A DNA stretch of 64,000 nt from Embleya sp040629175 (GCF_040629175.1 NZ_JBEXUX010000006.1:1-64000), one strand, 5' to 3'. Shown: positions 44,474 to 53,302, counted from the stretch's first letter. A program made the numbers and translations. Notes: generated by a model not told the origin, from the sequence alone.

Positions 44474-44659
44474 TCAGCCGCGAAGCGCGTGCGCGAAGGC
44501 CTTCCACGCTGCCGACGTGATGGTCAGGTGTCCGACGCTCGGGTCCTTCGAGTCGCGGACCGGGACGAAGCCCGGGAGATCATCGCGGACCTCGACACAG
44601 TCTCCTTGAGCCCCACTGTGCGTGCTCTTGCGCCAGGCATCGCGCGGATGGCTACTCAT
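44474..44659 (-). CDS. DUF397 small protein
   Basis: This 61-residue protein begins AWRKSTHSGAQGDCVEV and continues with VRDSKDPSVGHLTITSAAW, both hallmarks of DUF397 proteins. In actinomycetes these are nearly always adjacent to a helix-turn-helix/DUF5753 regulator, and BldB-type developmental antagonists belong to the same arrangement. Its ATG shares one base with the stop of the regulator gene (TAATG), so they are coupled. The pair probably acts like an antitoxin/regulator couple; the mechanism is not established. Confidence 0.92.
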   Translation of the reverse strand: MSSHPRDAWRKSTHSGAQGDCVEVRDDLPGFVPVRDSKDPSVGHLTITSAAWKAFAHALRG

Positions 44660-45516
44660 TACTTCAGGTCCTTAGCGATCGTGTGCATCAAATCACGCGA
44701 GGGTTCGACGTCCGCTGCCGCAGCACGTAGGAGGTCGAAGGTGCTCGAGTATGTCTTCAGATCGTCATCCCGTTCGATAAAGAGATTACTGGTCTGCTCT
44801 TCGACATACACGACGTCGAGATCGCCGGGAATCGGGAACTCCAGAATCACGAATGATCCGAGCAGGCCCGCATGCGCCCCGGACGCGAACGGCAGCACCT
44901 GCAGGGTGATGTTCGGCTGCTCGGACACGGTGAGCAAGTGCTGTAGTTGTCGCCTCATGGTGGCCGGTCCTCCGATGGCGCGCCGCAACGCCGACTCGTC
45001 GACGATCGCCCAGAGTTCCAGAGGAGTCGAGCGCGACAGCGTCGCGGCCTGACGGGCCAGGCGAACGTCCACCAAGGCGTCGACCTGGGACGGAGTGCTG
45101 ACCGGCGAGAGGCTGCGCGTGACGGTGCGGGCATAGTCGGGTGTCTGGAGCAGGCCGGGGACAAGCGTCACCTGATGGCTCCGAGCCGACGTCGCTTCGG
45201 CCTCGAACGCCAGGTAATCCGCGTAACGCCTCGAAACGACGTCGCTGTACGGCGCCCACCACACGCGAAGTCTGCTGTGCCGGGCGAGTTCCGTCAGAGC
45301 CTCTTTGGTTGCGACATCCACGACTCCGTAGATGTCGAGCACCCGAGCGAGATCATGAGGCTTGAGTCCGGTGCGCCCGTACTCGATGCGGCTCATCTTC
45401 GTCGGATGCCAGCCCATCCGGTCGGACGCTTCTTCGGCCGTAAGTTCTGCTGCGCATCGGAGTTTGCGCAACTCCAAGCCCAGCATGCGCCGCCGCACGG
45501 TCGGGATCGCCGCCAT
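44659..45516 (-). CDS. Helix-turn-helix regulator with DUF5753 domain
   Basis: This 285-residue protein has an N-terminal Xre-type helix-turn-helix (about 12-70; LRKLRCAAELTAEEASDRMG and PTKMSRIEYGRTG). A C-terminal DUF5753 ligand-type domain follows (about 90-270, with VTLVPGLLQTPDYAR and TLQVLPFASGAHAG). AAGGAGG six bases before ATG 45516 fixes the start. The stop overlaps the start of the DUF397 gene. GC content here is visibly lower than in the core genes (one line of 60 bases is near 48 percent), consistent with accessory DNA. Confidence 0.93.
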   Translation of the reverse strand: MAAIPTVRRRMLGLELRKLRCAAELTAEEASDRMGWHPTKMSRIEYGRTGLKPHDLARVLDIYGVVDVATKEALTELARHSRLRVWWAPYSDVVSRRYADYLAFEAEATSARSHQVTLVPGLLQTPDYARTVTRSLSPVSTPSQVDALVDVRLARQAATLSRSTPLELWAIVDESALRRAIGGPATMRRQLQHLLTVSEQPNITLQVLPFASGAHAGLLGSFVILEFPIPGDLDVVYVEEQTSNLFIERDDDLKTYSSTFDLLRAAAADVEPSRDLMHTIAKDLK

Positions 45517-45953
45517 GGTTCGCCTCCTTCTTTGCATACCGATGCGCGCCAAGTCTGGATGCCCACGAGCCTGTCAACACGCGAATCAATAAGTGCATGT
45601 CGAGATCTGAAGAGTGTGTTGCACTTTCGCCAGGATAGGAGCAGGCTACAGATAGCGACATGAATCGCACGGATGGTGAGATTTGTTGCTCTGTGGAGAC
45701 AGTTTGGCCTTCGGCCGCTCTGCGCCGACTCGAATCGCGCGGCGGTTCGAGACCCGCCAGTGCGAGGGCCCTCGGAGCGCACCCGGGCGGTCGTCGGATG
45801 TGAAGGAGGAACGCGCCACCTGGAGGGGCCGAATTCCGCACGACCACAAGGCGGTTGGCTTGCAAGCCGCCGCCCAACCGATGTAGGGGGCGAGCAATCG
45901 CCTTGGACAGCAGCTCGCCCCCTACGTGCCCAATGGAGAGGACAGTACCCACG
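45517..45953. other. 437-base lower-GC intergenic region
   Basis: The gap between the divergent helix-turn-helix gene and the next gene holds no convincing gene. A 47-codon frame from ATG 45661 lacks a clear ribosome site and family. The first 150 bases are unusually AT-rich for this chromosome and probably contain the regulator promoter and its operator. Confidence 0.4.
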
Positions 45954-46529
45954 ATGCCAGATGCCAACGAAGTGGACGTCATTTCGCCGGCCGACGCCAC
46001 GACCGCCGACGCCTTCCAAAACGCCCGACTCGCCTACCTCGTACGGCAGGCCGCGCTCGTCATGCGACGCCAAGAGGCGGCCCGACCCCGCCGGGAGGTG
46101 GTCTCGCACAGCGGGGACGACCTTCGCGTCGGCACGGAGTTCTTCGAGCGTCACCGGCACGCGCTCTGCCGGGATGCCGTCTCCGAGCGGGACGGGACGT
46201 TGATGGACGTCATCGGCACATGCATCTATCTACGCGGCCGTGACGGGCTCGAATTCGTCTGCCGCATCCACGACTTGGTGATCCTCGCCCCGCCGCCGCC
46301 GATTCTGTACCGACGCGTGCGCTACGTCGGCCCGGAGGACCCCACGCACCGCCCGGACGGCGAACTCACCGAACTGTGGGCTGTCGACCAAGGCAAACTC
46401 GCCACCGTGCAACCCGCCAACGGCCACGCCTGGTTCGCCCTGCTTTCCGACCTGGAACGCACCGGCTTCACCCTCGGCCCGATCGCCGACTGGCCGAAGC
46501 CACCCTTTCCGCCGAACCGCCCCACCTGA
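45954..46529 (+). CDS. Hypothetical protein in accessory patch
   Basis: This 191-residue soluble protein has no motif I recognise. It begins MPDANEVDVISPADATTADA, has a mixed alpha/beta middle with GTCIYLRGRDGLEFVCRI, and a C-terminal WFALLSDLERTGF region. No signal peptide or membrane helix is seen. GGAGAGGA lies 11 bases before ATG 45954; an ATG at 45933 is in frame but lacks a site. It is divergent from the helix-turn-helix/DUF397 pair, so it may be the gene that pair controls; this is inference from position. Confidence 0.6.
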   Translation: MPDANEVDVISPADATTADAFQNARLAYLVRQAALVMRRQEAARPRREVVSHSGDDLRVGTEFFERHRHALCRDAVSERDGTLMDVIGTCIYLRGRDGLEFVCRIHDLVILAPPPPILYRRVRYVGPEDPTHRPDGELTELWAVDQGKLATVQPANGHAWFALLSDLERTGFTLGPIADWPKPPFPPNRPT

Positions 46530-46554
46530 CCACACACCACTACGCACACGGCAG

Positions 46555-46586
46555 CGGCCGCCCCGGGAGACCTCCCGAGGCGGCCG
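46555..46586. terminator. Terminator after hypothetical gene
   Basis: A 15-base stem with one mismatch (46555-46569 with 46572-46586) follows the stop at 46529 by 25 bases. Confidence 0.7.
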
Positions 46587-46826
46587 TCGTCCGTGGCGGA
46601 AGGCTTCGGCCGGACCTCTTCGTCACGGATGTAGAACCACCGCAACGCCACTCGTCGTCGAGGTCGTCCAGCGGCCCACCCAGGTGCCCGCCGAGGCCGC
46701 CGTTCCCTCGGGCTCCGCCGCGCCGGCATCCGTTGCGACAGGTTCTCCCGGCCCGGAGCGTGCCTGGGAAGGCCACTTGCCGTGATCAGGTGATGCCTAC
46801 GACCGTCACAGTCACCGAGACGACGA
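46587..46826. other. Gap without a convincing gene
   Basis: Together with its flanking hairpins this is a 353-base gap between the hypothetical gene and the TetR gene. A minus-strand frame containing WFYIRDEEVRPKPS has GC-rich third positions but runs through the terminator hairpin and has no clear start. It may be a remnant. Confidence 0.35.
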
Positions 46827-46854
46827 AGGGGCCGCCCTCGGTGGGGCGGCCCCT
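46827..46854. terminator. Terminator after TetR gene
   Basis: An 11-bp perfect stem (46827-46837 with 46844-46854) lies 28 bases beyond the stop of the TetR gene on the minus strand. Confidence 0.75.
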
Positions 46855-46882
46855 CCTTGTCGGGTGTCTCGGACACCCCTTC

Positions 46883-47536
46883 TCACGAGCTGCGGCGGCC
46901 GACCAGCCTCGGTCTGGGTTCTATGCCGGAGAGGCCGTTCCAGGCCAGGTTGACCAGGTGGGCTGCGACGTCGGCCTTCTTCGGGCGGCGGACGTCGAGC
47001 CACCACTGGCCGGTCAGGGCGACCATGCCGACCAGCATCTGGGCGTACATCGGGGCGAGCTTCGGGTCGTAGCCGCGCGACTTGAACTCCAGGCCGAGTA
47101 CGTCCTCGACCTGGGAGGCGATGTCGCTGATCAGCGATGCGAAGGTGCCGGTGGATTGGGCCACCGGCGAGTCCCGGACCAGGATCCGGAAGCCGTCGGT
47201 GTTGTGGTCGATGTAGTCGAGGAGGGCGAAGGCCGCCTGTTCGAGCAGTTCCCTGGGGTGCCCGCCGGTCAGTGCGCCGGTCACCCCGTCCAACAATGCG
47301 CTGGTCTCGCGGTCCACCACGACGGCGTACAGACCTTCCTTGCCGCCGAAGTGTTCGTAGACCACCGGCTTCGAGACACCCGCCTTGTGCGCGATCTCCT
47401 CGACACTCGTCGCGTCGTAGCCACGCTCCGCGAACAGTGTTCGACCGATGTCGATCAACTGCTCGCGACGCTCTTTCCCGGTCATGCGCACACGACCGCC
47501 GCCGCGCGGTGCACTCCGCCTGCTGCTCTCGGTCAC
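46883..47536 (-). CDS. TetR-family regulator
   Basis: This 217-residue protein has a TetR helix-turn-helix (about 18-65; RTLFAERGYDATSVEEIAHKAG and VSKPVVYEHFGGKEGLY). A ligand-binding helical domain with MLVGMVALTGQWWLDVRRP follows. It sits seven bases after the acyl-CoA desaturase stop in the same direction, so it is probably co-transcribed and controls the desaturase from the palindrome at 48556-48575. GTG 47536 was chosen; ATG 47485 would remove 17 residues. The ligand is likely an acyl-CoA or fatty acid, by analogy with other desaturase regulators. Confidence 0.88.
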   Translation of the reverse strand: MTESSRRSAPRGGGRVRMTGKERREQLIDIGRTLFAERGYDATSVEEIAHKAGVSKPVVYEHFGGKEGLYAVVVDRETSALLDGVTGALTGGHPRELLEQAAFALLDYIDHNTDGFRILVRDSPVAQSTGTFASLISDIASQVEDVLGLEFKSRGYDPKLAPMYAQMLVGMVALTGQWWLDVRRPKKADVAAHLVNLAWNGLSGIEPRPRLVGRRSS

Positions 47537-47543
47537 TGGCCCA

Positions 47544-48512
47544 TCATGCCGCGCGGCGAGCCGCGACCCGTTCCCGGTCCGGCCAACGTACGTCCCGGAC
47601 CCAGCCGAGCTTCTCCATCCAGCGGATCGTCCGGGCGCTGCTGTCGAGCTGGCCGCGCAGTACGCCGTGTCGTGCGCTGGTCTGATCCGCGTGGTGCAGG
47701 TTGTGCCAGGACTCGCCCATCGAGGGGATCGCCAGCCACCACACGTTGCCCGAACGGTCCCGGGACTTGAACGGCTGGTCACCGACCGCGTGGCAGATCG
47801 AGTTGATCGACCAGGTCACGTGGTGCAGCAGTCCCACCCGGACCAGGCCGGCCCAGAAGAACGCGGTCAGCGCGCCCTGCCACGACCATGCCCACAGGCC
47901 GCCGACCAGCGCGGGAACGGCCAGCGAGACCGCGACCCACAGCGGAAACTGCCGGGAGACGCGCACCATGTCGCGGTCCTTGAGCAGGTCCGGCGCGTAC
48001 TTCTCCTGCGAGGTCTGCTCGACGTCGAACAGCCATCCCATGTGCGCCCACCACAGACCCTTGGCCAGCGCGCCGACGCTGGTGCCGTAGCGCCACGGCG
48101 AGTGCGGGTCGCCGTCCTTGTCGGAGAACCTGTGGTGCTTGCGGTGGTCGGCGACCCACCGCACCAGCGGCCCCTGCACCGCCATGTTGCCCGCGATCGC
48201 GAGCATGATCCGGACCCAGCGTTTGGCCTTGAACGACCCGTGGGTGAAGTAACGATGGAACCCGATCGTGATTCCGTGGCCGGTGATGGCGTACATCACG
48301 ACCGCGATCACCACGTCGTGCCAGGACAGCCCCCAACCCCATGCCGCCGGCACCGCTGCCACCAGCGCGAGGAACGGGATGCCGATGAAGAGCGCCAGGG
48401 CGATCTGCTCGGCGAAGTGCTTGCGCTCGCCGCCGAGGGTGCCGCGCGGTGCGGTGTCGGTGGCGGACTTCCGTTCGGCTTCGAGCACGCCGGCGCCGGG
48501 GGAAGGGGTCAT
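47544..48512 (-). CDS. Acyl-CoA/fatty acid desaturase
   Basis: This 322-residue membrane di-iron enzyme introduces a double bond into a fatty acyl chain. The three histidine boxes are HRYFTH (His86 to His91), HRKHH (123-127) and HNLHH (about 260). Four hydrophobic segments surround them. It resembles delta-9 stearoyl-CoA-type desaturases of actinomycetes. No electron-transfer domain is fused. It is followed by a TetR gene and preceded by a palindromic site. Confidence 0.93.
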   Translation of the reverse strand: MTPSPGAGVLEAERKSATDTAPRGTLGGERKHFAEQIALALFIGIPFLALVAAVPAAWGWGLSWHDVVIAVVMYAITGHGITIGFHRYFTHGSFKAKRWVRIMLAIAGNMAVQGPLVRWVADHRKHHRFSDKDGDPHSPWRYGTSVGALAKGLWWAHMGWLFDVEQTSQEKYAPDLLKDRDMVRVSRQFPLWVAVSLAVPALVGGLWAWSWQGALTAFFWAGLVRVGLLHHVTWSINSICHAVGDQPFKSRDRSGNVWWLAIPSMGESWHNLHHADQTSARHGVLRGQLDSSARTIRWMEKLGWVRDVRWPDRERVAARRAA

Positions 48513-48555
48513 GAGGAGTCCCTCAGGTCGGGGGCGGACAACGCTACGGCGACGT

Positions 48556-48575
48556 AACCTACGGAGCCGTAAGTT
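48556..48575. promoter_or_regulatory. Predicted TetR operator at desaturase promoter
   Basis: AACCTACGG and CCGTAAGTT flank two bases, giving a 20-base palindrome with one mismatch besides the centre. It lies 44 bases upstream of the desaturase start. On the minus strand TAGGTT within it could be the -10 box, so binding would block the promoter. The rest of the 334-base gap to the tRNA gene holds nothing else I can support. Confidence 0.65.
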
Positions 48576-48846
48576 CCGTCAGTATGGCAGGTCATGAGCG
48601 GAAAGTGAGGTGTCTGTACCCTCTCCGATTCTTCCGGTGAATCCCACGTCGGAGAGGCTTTCCGCGCCCGCTCGACGGCATGCGCGCGGCGTCGGACCGG
48701 GCTCGCGCGGGTCCGCGGCGCGCGCTCGTGGCGATGTTCCGTCGGGCCGACGGGGGGTTATTCGCGCACGAAGAGCCGAGGGGCCGGCATAGTGGGTGCC
48801 GTGAAAACGGGACGCACCCGCCTGCCAAGCGGAATGCCCGATTCAT

Positions 48847-48919
48847 TCCGCTATGGTGTAACTCGGCAGCACACGGGGTTTTGGTCCCCATGGTCCAGGT
48901 TCAAATCCTGGTAGCGGAG
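48847..48919 (+). tRNA. tRNA-Gln (anticodon TTG)
   Basis: A 73-base cloverleaf is present: the acceptor stem TCCGCTA pairs with TAGCGGA, the T arm reads CCAGG-TTCAAAT-CCTGG, and the anticodon loop TTTTGGT has TTG at 48881-48883. The discriminator is G48919 and the CCA end is not encoded. The anticodon stem has one C-A mismatch at its outer pair. It lies upstream of glmU. Confidence 0.93.
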
Positions 48920-49091
48920 CCTTTCGGCGGCATCGCCGGCACTGGCGCGTGGAGCCTTCTCCCGACGGCGCTATCCTCGTAGGGCCCGGTTTGTTCGGCT
49001 CGGCTTCGTCGTGCCGTCATTTCGTTTCTCCGGAGTCGGCCTCCGGAGTCGTCGGGCATCCCCCGCCAGCGATGCCGAGGAGCCTTGCTCT

Positions 49092-50630
49092 GTGAGCCCC
49101 ATCCGCCCGGCTGCCGTCGTCGTACTTGCTGCGGGTGAGGGCACCCGCATGCGTTCCAAGACCACCCCGAAGGTGTTGCACGCCCTGGCCGGTCGGGCCA
49201 TGGTCGGGCATGTGGTCGAGGCCGCCAGACGGCTGGATCCCGAGGACCTGATCGTCGTCGTCGGCCATGGCCGCGACCAGGTGGCGAGCTACCTGTCCGC
49301 GCTCGACCCGGCCGCCCGGGTGGTCGTCCAGGAAGAGCAGAACGGTACCGGTCACGCCGTGCGGGTCGCCCTGGACGGGCTCGCCGCGGGCAGCCGGGAG
49401 CCGGACGGCGTGGTCCTGGTCACGTGCGGGGACACCCCGCTGCTGACCACGGAGAGCCTGGCCGCGCTGGTCGCCACCCACGAGCGCGAGGGCAACGCCG
49501 TCACCGTGCTCTCCGCGGTCGTGCCCGACCCGACCGGCTACGGCCGGATCGTCCGGGAGAACACCCCCGACGGACGCGGCGCGGTGACCGCGATCGTCGA
49601 GCACAAGGACGCCTCCGCCGCCCAGCGCGCGATCGCCGAGATCAACTCCGGCGTGTACGCGTTCGACGGCAAGCTGTTGCGCGAGGCGCTCGGCCAGATC
49701 ACCCCGCACAACAGCCAGGGCGAGGAATACCTCACCGACACGCTGCACGTGCTGCGCGAGGCCGGACACCGGGTGGGCGCCGCCGCGGCCGTGGACCACC
49801 GGGAGATCCTGGGTGTCAACGACCGGGTGCAGCTCGCCGAGGCCCGGCGGGTGTTCAACAACCGCCTGATCGAGGCCGCGATGCGCGCCGGGGTCACCGT
49901 GATCGACCCGGCGACCACCTGGATCGACGTGGACGTCACGTTCGAACCGGACGCCGTGCTCCACCCCAACACCCAGCTCCACGGTGCGACCAGCGTCGCC
50001 GCCGAGGCCGTGGTGGGCCCCAACAGCACACTGCGCGACACCGTCGTCGGCGAGCGGGCCCACGTGTACAACACCACGAGCGAGGGCGCCGAGATCGGCC
50101 CCGAGGCCACCGTGGGTCCGTACACCTACCTGCGACCGGGTACCCGGCTCGCGCGCGGGGCCAAGGCCGGCGGCTTCGTGGAGATGAAGAACGCCGTGGT
50201 GGGCGAGGGTTCCAAGGTGCCGCATCTGACCTACGTCGGGGATGCGACCATCGGGGTGGGCGCCAATATCGGTGCGGCCACGATCTTCGTGAACTACGAC
50301 GGCGTGAACAAGCACCACACGGTGGTCGGGGACCACGTGCGGGTGGGCAGCGACACCATGCTGATCGCCCCGATCGAGATCGGCGACGGCGCTTACACCG
50401 CCGCCGGATCGGCGATCACAGAAGATGTCCCGCCCGGTGCGATGGCGGTGGCGCGGGGGCGCCAACGCAACATCGACGGGTGGGTCGCACGCAAACGCGC
50501 GGGAACGGCCTCGGCGCAGGCCGCCGAACGCGCGCTCGCGGTCACGCAGGGCGACTCGGGTGACGTGCACACAACGGCCGGGCCGAACGACGGTTCGACC
50601 GAGGCGAATGGCAAGGAGACGGTGCTGTGA
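49092..50630 (+). CDS. glmU: Bifunctional GlmU (UDP-GlcNAc synthesis)
   Basis: This 512-residue enzyme acetylates glucosamine-1-phosphate and then transfers UMP, giving UDP-GlcNAc for peptidoglycan and other glycans. The N-terminal nucleotidyltransferase begins AAVVVLAAGEGTRMRS and contains TPKVLHALAG. The C-terminal left-handed beta-helix starts near 255 with HPNTQLHGATSVA and includes GEGSKVPHLTYVGDATIG. The last 45 residues are an Ala/Gly-rich tail typical of actinomycetes. GTG 49092 has AGGAG eight bases upstream. The stop overlaps the prs start (GTGA). Its product is the likely precursor for the sugar cluster at 54.6-63 kb. Confidence 0.96.
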   Translation: MSPIRPAAVVVLAAGEGTRMRSKTTPKVLHALAGRAMVGHVVEAARRLDPEDLIVVVGHGRDQVASYLSALDPAARVVVQEEQNGTGHAVRVALDGLAAGSREPDGVVLVTCGDTPLLTTESLAALVATHEREGNAVTVLSAVVPDPTGYGRIVRENTPDGRGAVTAIVEHKDASAAQRAIAEINSGVYAFDGKLLREALGQITPHNSQGEEYLTDTLHVLREAGHRVGAAAAVDHREILGVNDRVQLAEARRVFNNRLIEAAMRAGVTVIDPATTWIDVDVTFEPDAVLHPNTQLHGATSVAAEAVVGPNSTLRDTVVGERAHVYNTTSEGAEIGPEATVGPYTYLRPGTRLARGAKAGGFVEMKNAVVGEGSKVPHLTYVGDATIGVGANIGAATIFVNYDGVNKHHTVVGDHVRVGSDTMLIAPIEIGDGAYTAAGSAITEDVPPGAMAVARGRQRNIDGWVARKRAGTASAQAAERALAVTQGDSGDVHTTAGPNDGSTEANGKETVL

Positions 50631-51604
50631 GCGGGATCAAGGTGACGCCTGAGCGCAAGCTCATGCTCTTCACGGGCAGGGCCCACCCCGAACTTGCGAA
50701 GGAGGTGGCCTCGGAGCTCGGTGCGGATCTCGTTCCCACCAAGGCCTTCGAGTTCGCCAACGGGGAGATCTACGTACGGTTCGAGGATTCCGTACGGGGT
50801 GCCGACGCGTTCGTGATCCAGAGCCACACGGCTCCGATCAACACGTGGATCATGGAACAGCTCATCATGATCGACGCGCTCAAGCGGGCCTCCGCCAAGC
50901 GCATCACGGTCATCGTGCCGTTCTACGGCTATGCCCGGCAGGACAAGAAGCACCGCGGTCGCGAGCCGATCTCGGCCCGGCTGATGGCGGACCTGTTCAA
51001 GACCGCGGGTGCCGACCGGCTGATGGCCGTGGACCTGCACACCTCGCAGATCCAGGGCTTCTTCGACGGCCCGGTGGACCACCTGTTCGCGCTGCCGCTG
51101 CTGGCCGACCACGTCGGCAAGCGGGTGGACCGCGAGCGGCTGACCGTGGTCTCCCCGGACGCCGGTCGGGTCCGGGTGGCCGACCAGTGGACGGACCGCC
51201 TGGGTGCGCCGCTGGCGATCATCCACAAGCGCCGCGACCCCAACATCGCCAACGAGGTCACCGTGCACGAGGTGGTCGGTGACGTCACCGGCCGGACCTG
51301 TGTCCTGGTCGACGACATGATCGACACCGGTGGCACGATCTGCGCCGCCGCCGACGCGCTGTACGACAACGGCGCCGCCGACGTGATCGTGGCCGCCACC
51401 CACGCCGTGCTGTCCGGCCCCGCCGTGGACCGGCTCAAGAACTCGCGGATCAGCGAGGTCATCGTGACCAACTCGCTGCCGATCGAGGAGGAGCGTCAGT
51501 TCGACAAGCTGACCATCCTGTCGATCGCCCCGATGGTGGGCCGGGCGATCCGCGAGGTCTTCGAGGACGGTTCGGTCACGAGCCTGTTCGAGGGCCACAG
51601 CTGA
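50627..51604 (+). CDS. prs: Ribose-phosphate pyrophosphokinase
   Basis: This 325-residue enzyme makes PRPP from ribose-5-phosphate and ATP for nucleotide, His and Trp synthesis. The ribose-phosphate loop is VLVDDMIDTGGTI, the ATP-binding flexible loop region YGYARQDKKHRGREPI, and DLHTSQIQGFFDGPVDHL is also diagnostic. The GTG start has AAGGAGAC upstream and overlaps the glmU stop. A strong terminator follows. Confidence 0.97.
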   Translation: MSGIKVTPERKLMLFTGRAHPELAKEVASELGADLVPTKAFEFANGEIYVRFEDSVRGADAFVIQSHTAPINTWIMEQLIMIDALKRASAKRITVIVPFYGYARQDKKHRGREPISARLMADLFKTAGADRLMAVDLHTSQIQGFFDGPVDHLFALPLLADHVGKRVDRERLTVVSPDAGRVRVADQWTDRLGAPLAIIHKRRDPNIANEVTVHEVVGDVTGRTCVLVDDMIDTGGTICAAADALYDNGAADVIVAATHAVLSGPAVDRLKNSRISEVIVTNSLPIEEERQFDKLTILSIAPMVGRAIREVFEDGSVTSLFEGHS

Positions 51605-51654
51605 CCCACGGCTTCGGTCACCTCGGCCCGGATGGGCCGTTGAGTTGTAACTTG

Positions 51655-51690
51655 CGTACGCCGCCCGGTCGTTCGGCCGGGCGGCGTACG
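51655..51690. terminator. Terminator after prs
   Basis: A perfect 14-bp stem (51655-51668 with 51677-51690) with an 8-base loop lies 51 bases after prs. Confidence 0.85.
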
Positions 51691-52013
51691 TGTGCCCACC
51701 TGCTTTTCAAGGTATGTTGCCCCGCATGGGGAGCGCACTGTCACTCGTTCGAGTGGTGCTCGCCGCGACCCGATTTCGGGGTGACCGAGAAGAGCGGGTA
51801 GGCTAACGGGGTTGCCCGGCGAGGGATGCGCGCTACTTGCTCCGTGATCGACGCGGTAGTTGTGTGTCGTGTGCTCCTCCAAGGCTTTTGCAGGGGACCC
51901 GGTGCCACTCGGGCACCTACGAACCGGCTCCGGCGATCATCGTCCGCAGTCGGTCCGCACCATGGGGACCCCGCCCCGCCATCCGCCACCGCGTCGTTCG
52001 AGGAGTACCCGTC
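51691..52013 (+). promoter_or_regulatory. Leader region of rplY
   Basis: This 323-base region has no convincing gene and must contain the rplY promoter. A weak candidate is TTCGGG near 51775 and TAGGCT near 51799. AGGAG at 52001-52005 is the ribosome site. A small GGTGCC/GGCACC hairpin near 51900-51920 lies in the presumed leader. Confidence 0.35.
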
Positions 52014-52592
52014 GTGTCCGAGGTCCGTATCGTCGCCGAGCCGCGTTCCGAGTTCGGCAAGGGTGCCGCCCGTCGCGCCCGTCGCGCGGGTAAGGTGCCG
52101 GCCGTCCTCTACGGTCACGGCTCCGCTCCGCTCCACCTTGCGCTTCCGGGCCACGAGCTCATGCTCGCGCTCAAGACCCCCAACGTGCTGTTCTCGCTGG
52201 ACATCGACGGCAAGGCGCAGCTCGCCCTGCCCAAGGATGTACAGCGGCACCCGATCAAGCGTCACCTCGAGCACGTCGACCTCCTGATCGTCCAGAAGGG
52301 CGAGACGGTCACGGTCGAGGTCCCGGTCAGCACGGTCGGCGACATCGCCCCGGGCGGCCTGCTCGAGACCGTCGTCCCGGCGCTCCCCGTCGAGGCCGAC
52401 GCCACCGCGCTCCCCGGCACCATCGAGATCGACGTGACCGGCCTGGAGCCGGGCGCCTCGGTGCACGCCAAGGACATCAAGCTGCCGAAGGGCACCGCGC
52501 TCGCGGGCGACCCGGACGCGGTCATCCTGCACATCCTCACCCCGTCGGCTCCGGAGCCGACCGCCGAGGAGACCGCGGCCGACGAGGCCTGA
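52014..52592 (+). CDS. rplY: Ribosomal protein L25 / general stress protein Ctc
   Basis: This 192-residue protein is the long, CTC-type form of L25 that binds 5S rRNA. The N-terminal L25 domain (1-92) includes RRARRAGKVPAVLYGHG and DVQRHPIKRHLEHVDL. The C-terminal beta domain (95-185) contains EVPVSTVGDIAPGG. The GTG start has AGGAG eight bases upstream and matches the family start SEVRIVAEPR. It precedes pth by 41 bases, a conserved order. Confidence 0.95.
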   Translation: MSEVRIVAEPRSEFGKGAARRARRAGKVPAVLYGHGSAPLHLALPGHELMLALKTPNVLFSLDIDGKAQLALPKDVQRHPIKRHLEHVDLLIVQKGETVTVEVPVSTVGDIAPGGLLETVVPALPVEADATALPGTIEIDVTGLEPGASVHAKDIKLPKGTALAGDPDAVILHILTPSAPEPTAEETAADEA

Positions 52593-52633
52593 TCGGTCGT
52601 TGTCGTCAAGGCGAACGCGGGGATCACAACATC

Positions 52634-53230
52634 ATGAGTGAGTCGCAGGCCCACGCCGGCACGGAGAACAGTCCGTGGTTGGTCGTGGGCCTCGGCAATC
52701 CCGGGCCCGAGTACACCGGGAATCGCCACAACGTCGGATTCATGGTCGTTGACCTGCTCGCCGAGCGGGATCGCTCGAAGTTCAAGGCGCACAAGTCGCG
52801 CGCCCAGGTGGTGGAGACCCGGATCGGCCCGCACCGGGTGGTGCTGGCCAAGCCGATGTCGTTCATGAACCTGTCCGGTGGTCCGGTGACCGCGCTGCGC
52901 GACTTCTACAAGATCCCGGTCGCGAACATCATCGCGGTCCACGACGAGTTGGACGTCGACTTCGGCGTGCTGCGGCTCAAGCGCGGTGGCGGCGACAACG
53001 GGCACAACGGCCTGAAGTCGATCACCAAGTCGCTCGGACCCGACTACCTGCGGGTGCGGTTCGGCATCGGTCGCCCGCCCGGGCGGATGGACGTCGCCGC
53101 GTTCGTGCTCAAGGACTTCTCCGCGACCGAGCGCAAGGAACTCGCGTTCGAGGTGGACCGCGCGGCCGACGCGTGCGAGGCGCTGGTGCGCGAGGGCCTG
53201 GAACGCGCGCAGAATCAATTCAACACCTGA
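52634..53230 (+). CDS. pth: Peptidyl-tRNA hydrolase
   Basis: This 198-residue enzyme recycles peptidyl-tRNA dropped by stalled ribosomes. The catalytic His is His32 in NRHNVGFM. LVVGLGNPGPEYTGNRHN, KPMSFMNLSGG, and HDELDVDFGVLRLKRGGGDNG (Asp) are all standard. The ATG at 52634 starts MSESQAHAG. It follows rplY and is followed by a terminator. Confidence 0.96.
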   Translation: MSESQAHAGTENSPWLVVGLGNPGPEYTGNRHNVGFMVVDLLAERDRSKFKAHKSRAQVVETRIGPHRVVLAKPMSFMNLSGGPVTALRDFYKIPVANIIAVHDELDVDFGVLRLKRGGGDNGHNGLKSITKSLGPDYLRVRFGIGRPPGRMDVAAFVLKDFSATERKELAFEVDRAADACEALVREGLERAQNQFNT

Positions 53231-53255
53231 TCGTGGCGGATCGGGGCGGACGAAC

Positions 53256-53286
53256 GAGGGCGGGCTCCCCACGGGGACCCGCCCTC
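53256..53286. terminator. Terminator between pth and SUKH-3 gene
   Basis: A 9-bp perfect outer stem (53256-53264 with 53278-53286), extended by an inner CCCC/GGGG pairing, lies between convergent pth and the SUKH-3 gene. Confidence 0.75.
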
Positions 53287-53302
53287 GGCCGTACCCGCTC
53301 GG

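Noticed and set aside
45661..45804. A 47-codon frame in the gap of the accessory patch
   Set aside because: No ribosome site at normal distance, no recognisable family and no coding-like codon pattern.
44474..46590. Insertion sequence or integrative element
   Set aside because: No transposase or integrase gene and no flanking direct repeats could be found around the lower-GC patch.
46587..46826. Minus-strand frame with WFYIRDEEVRPKPS
   Set aside because: Third positions look coding, but it lacks a clear start and reads through a terminator hairpin; at most a remnant.
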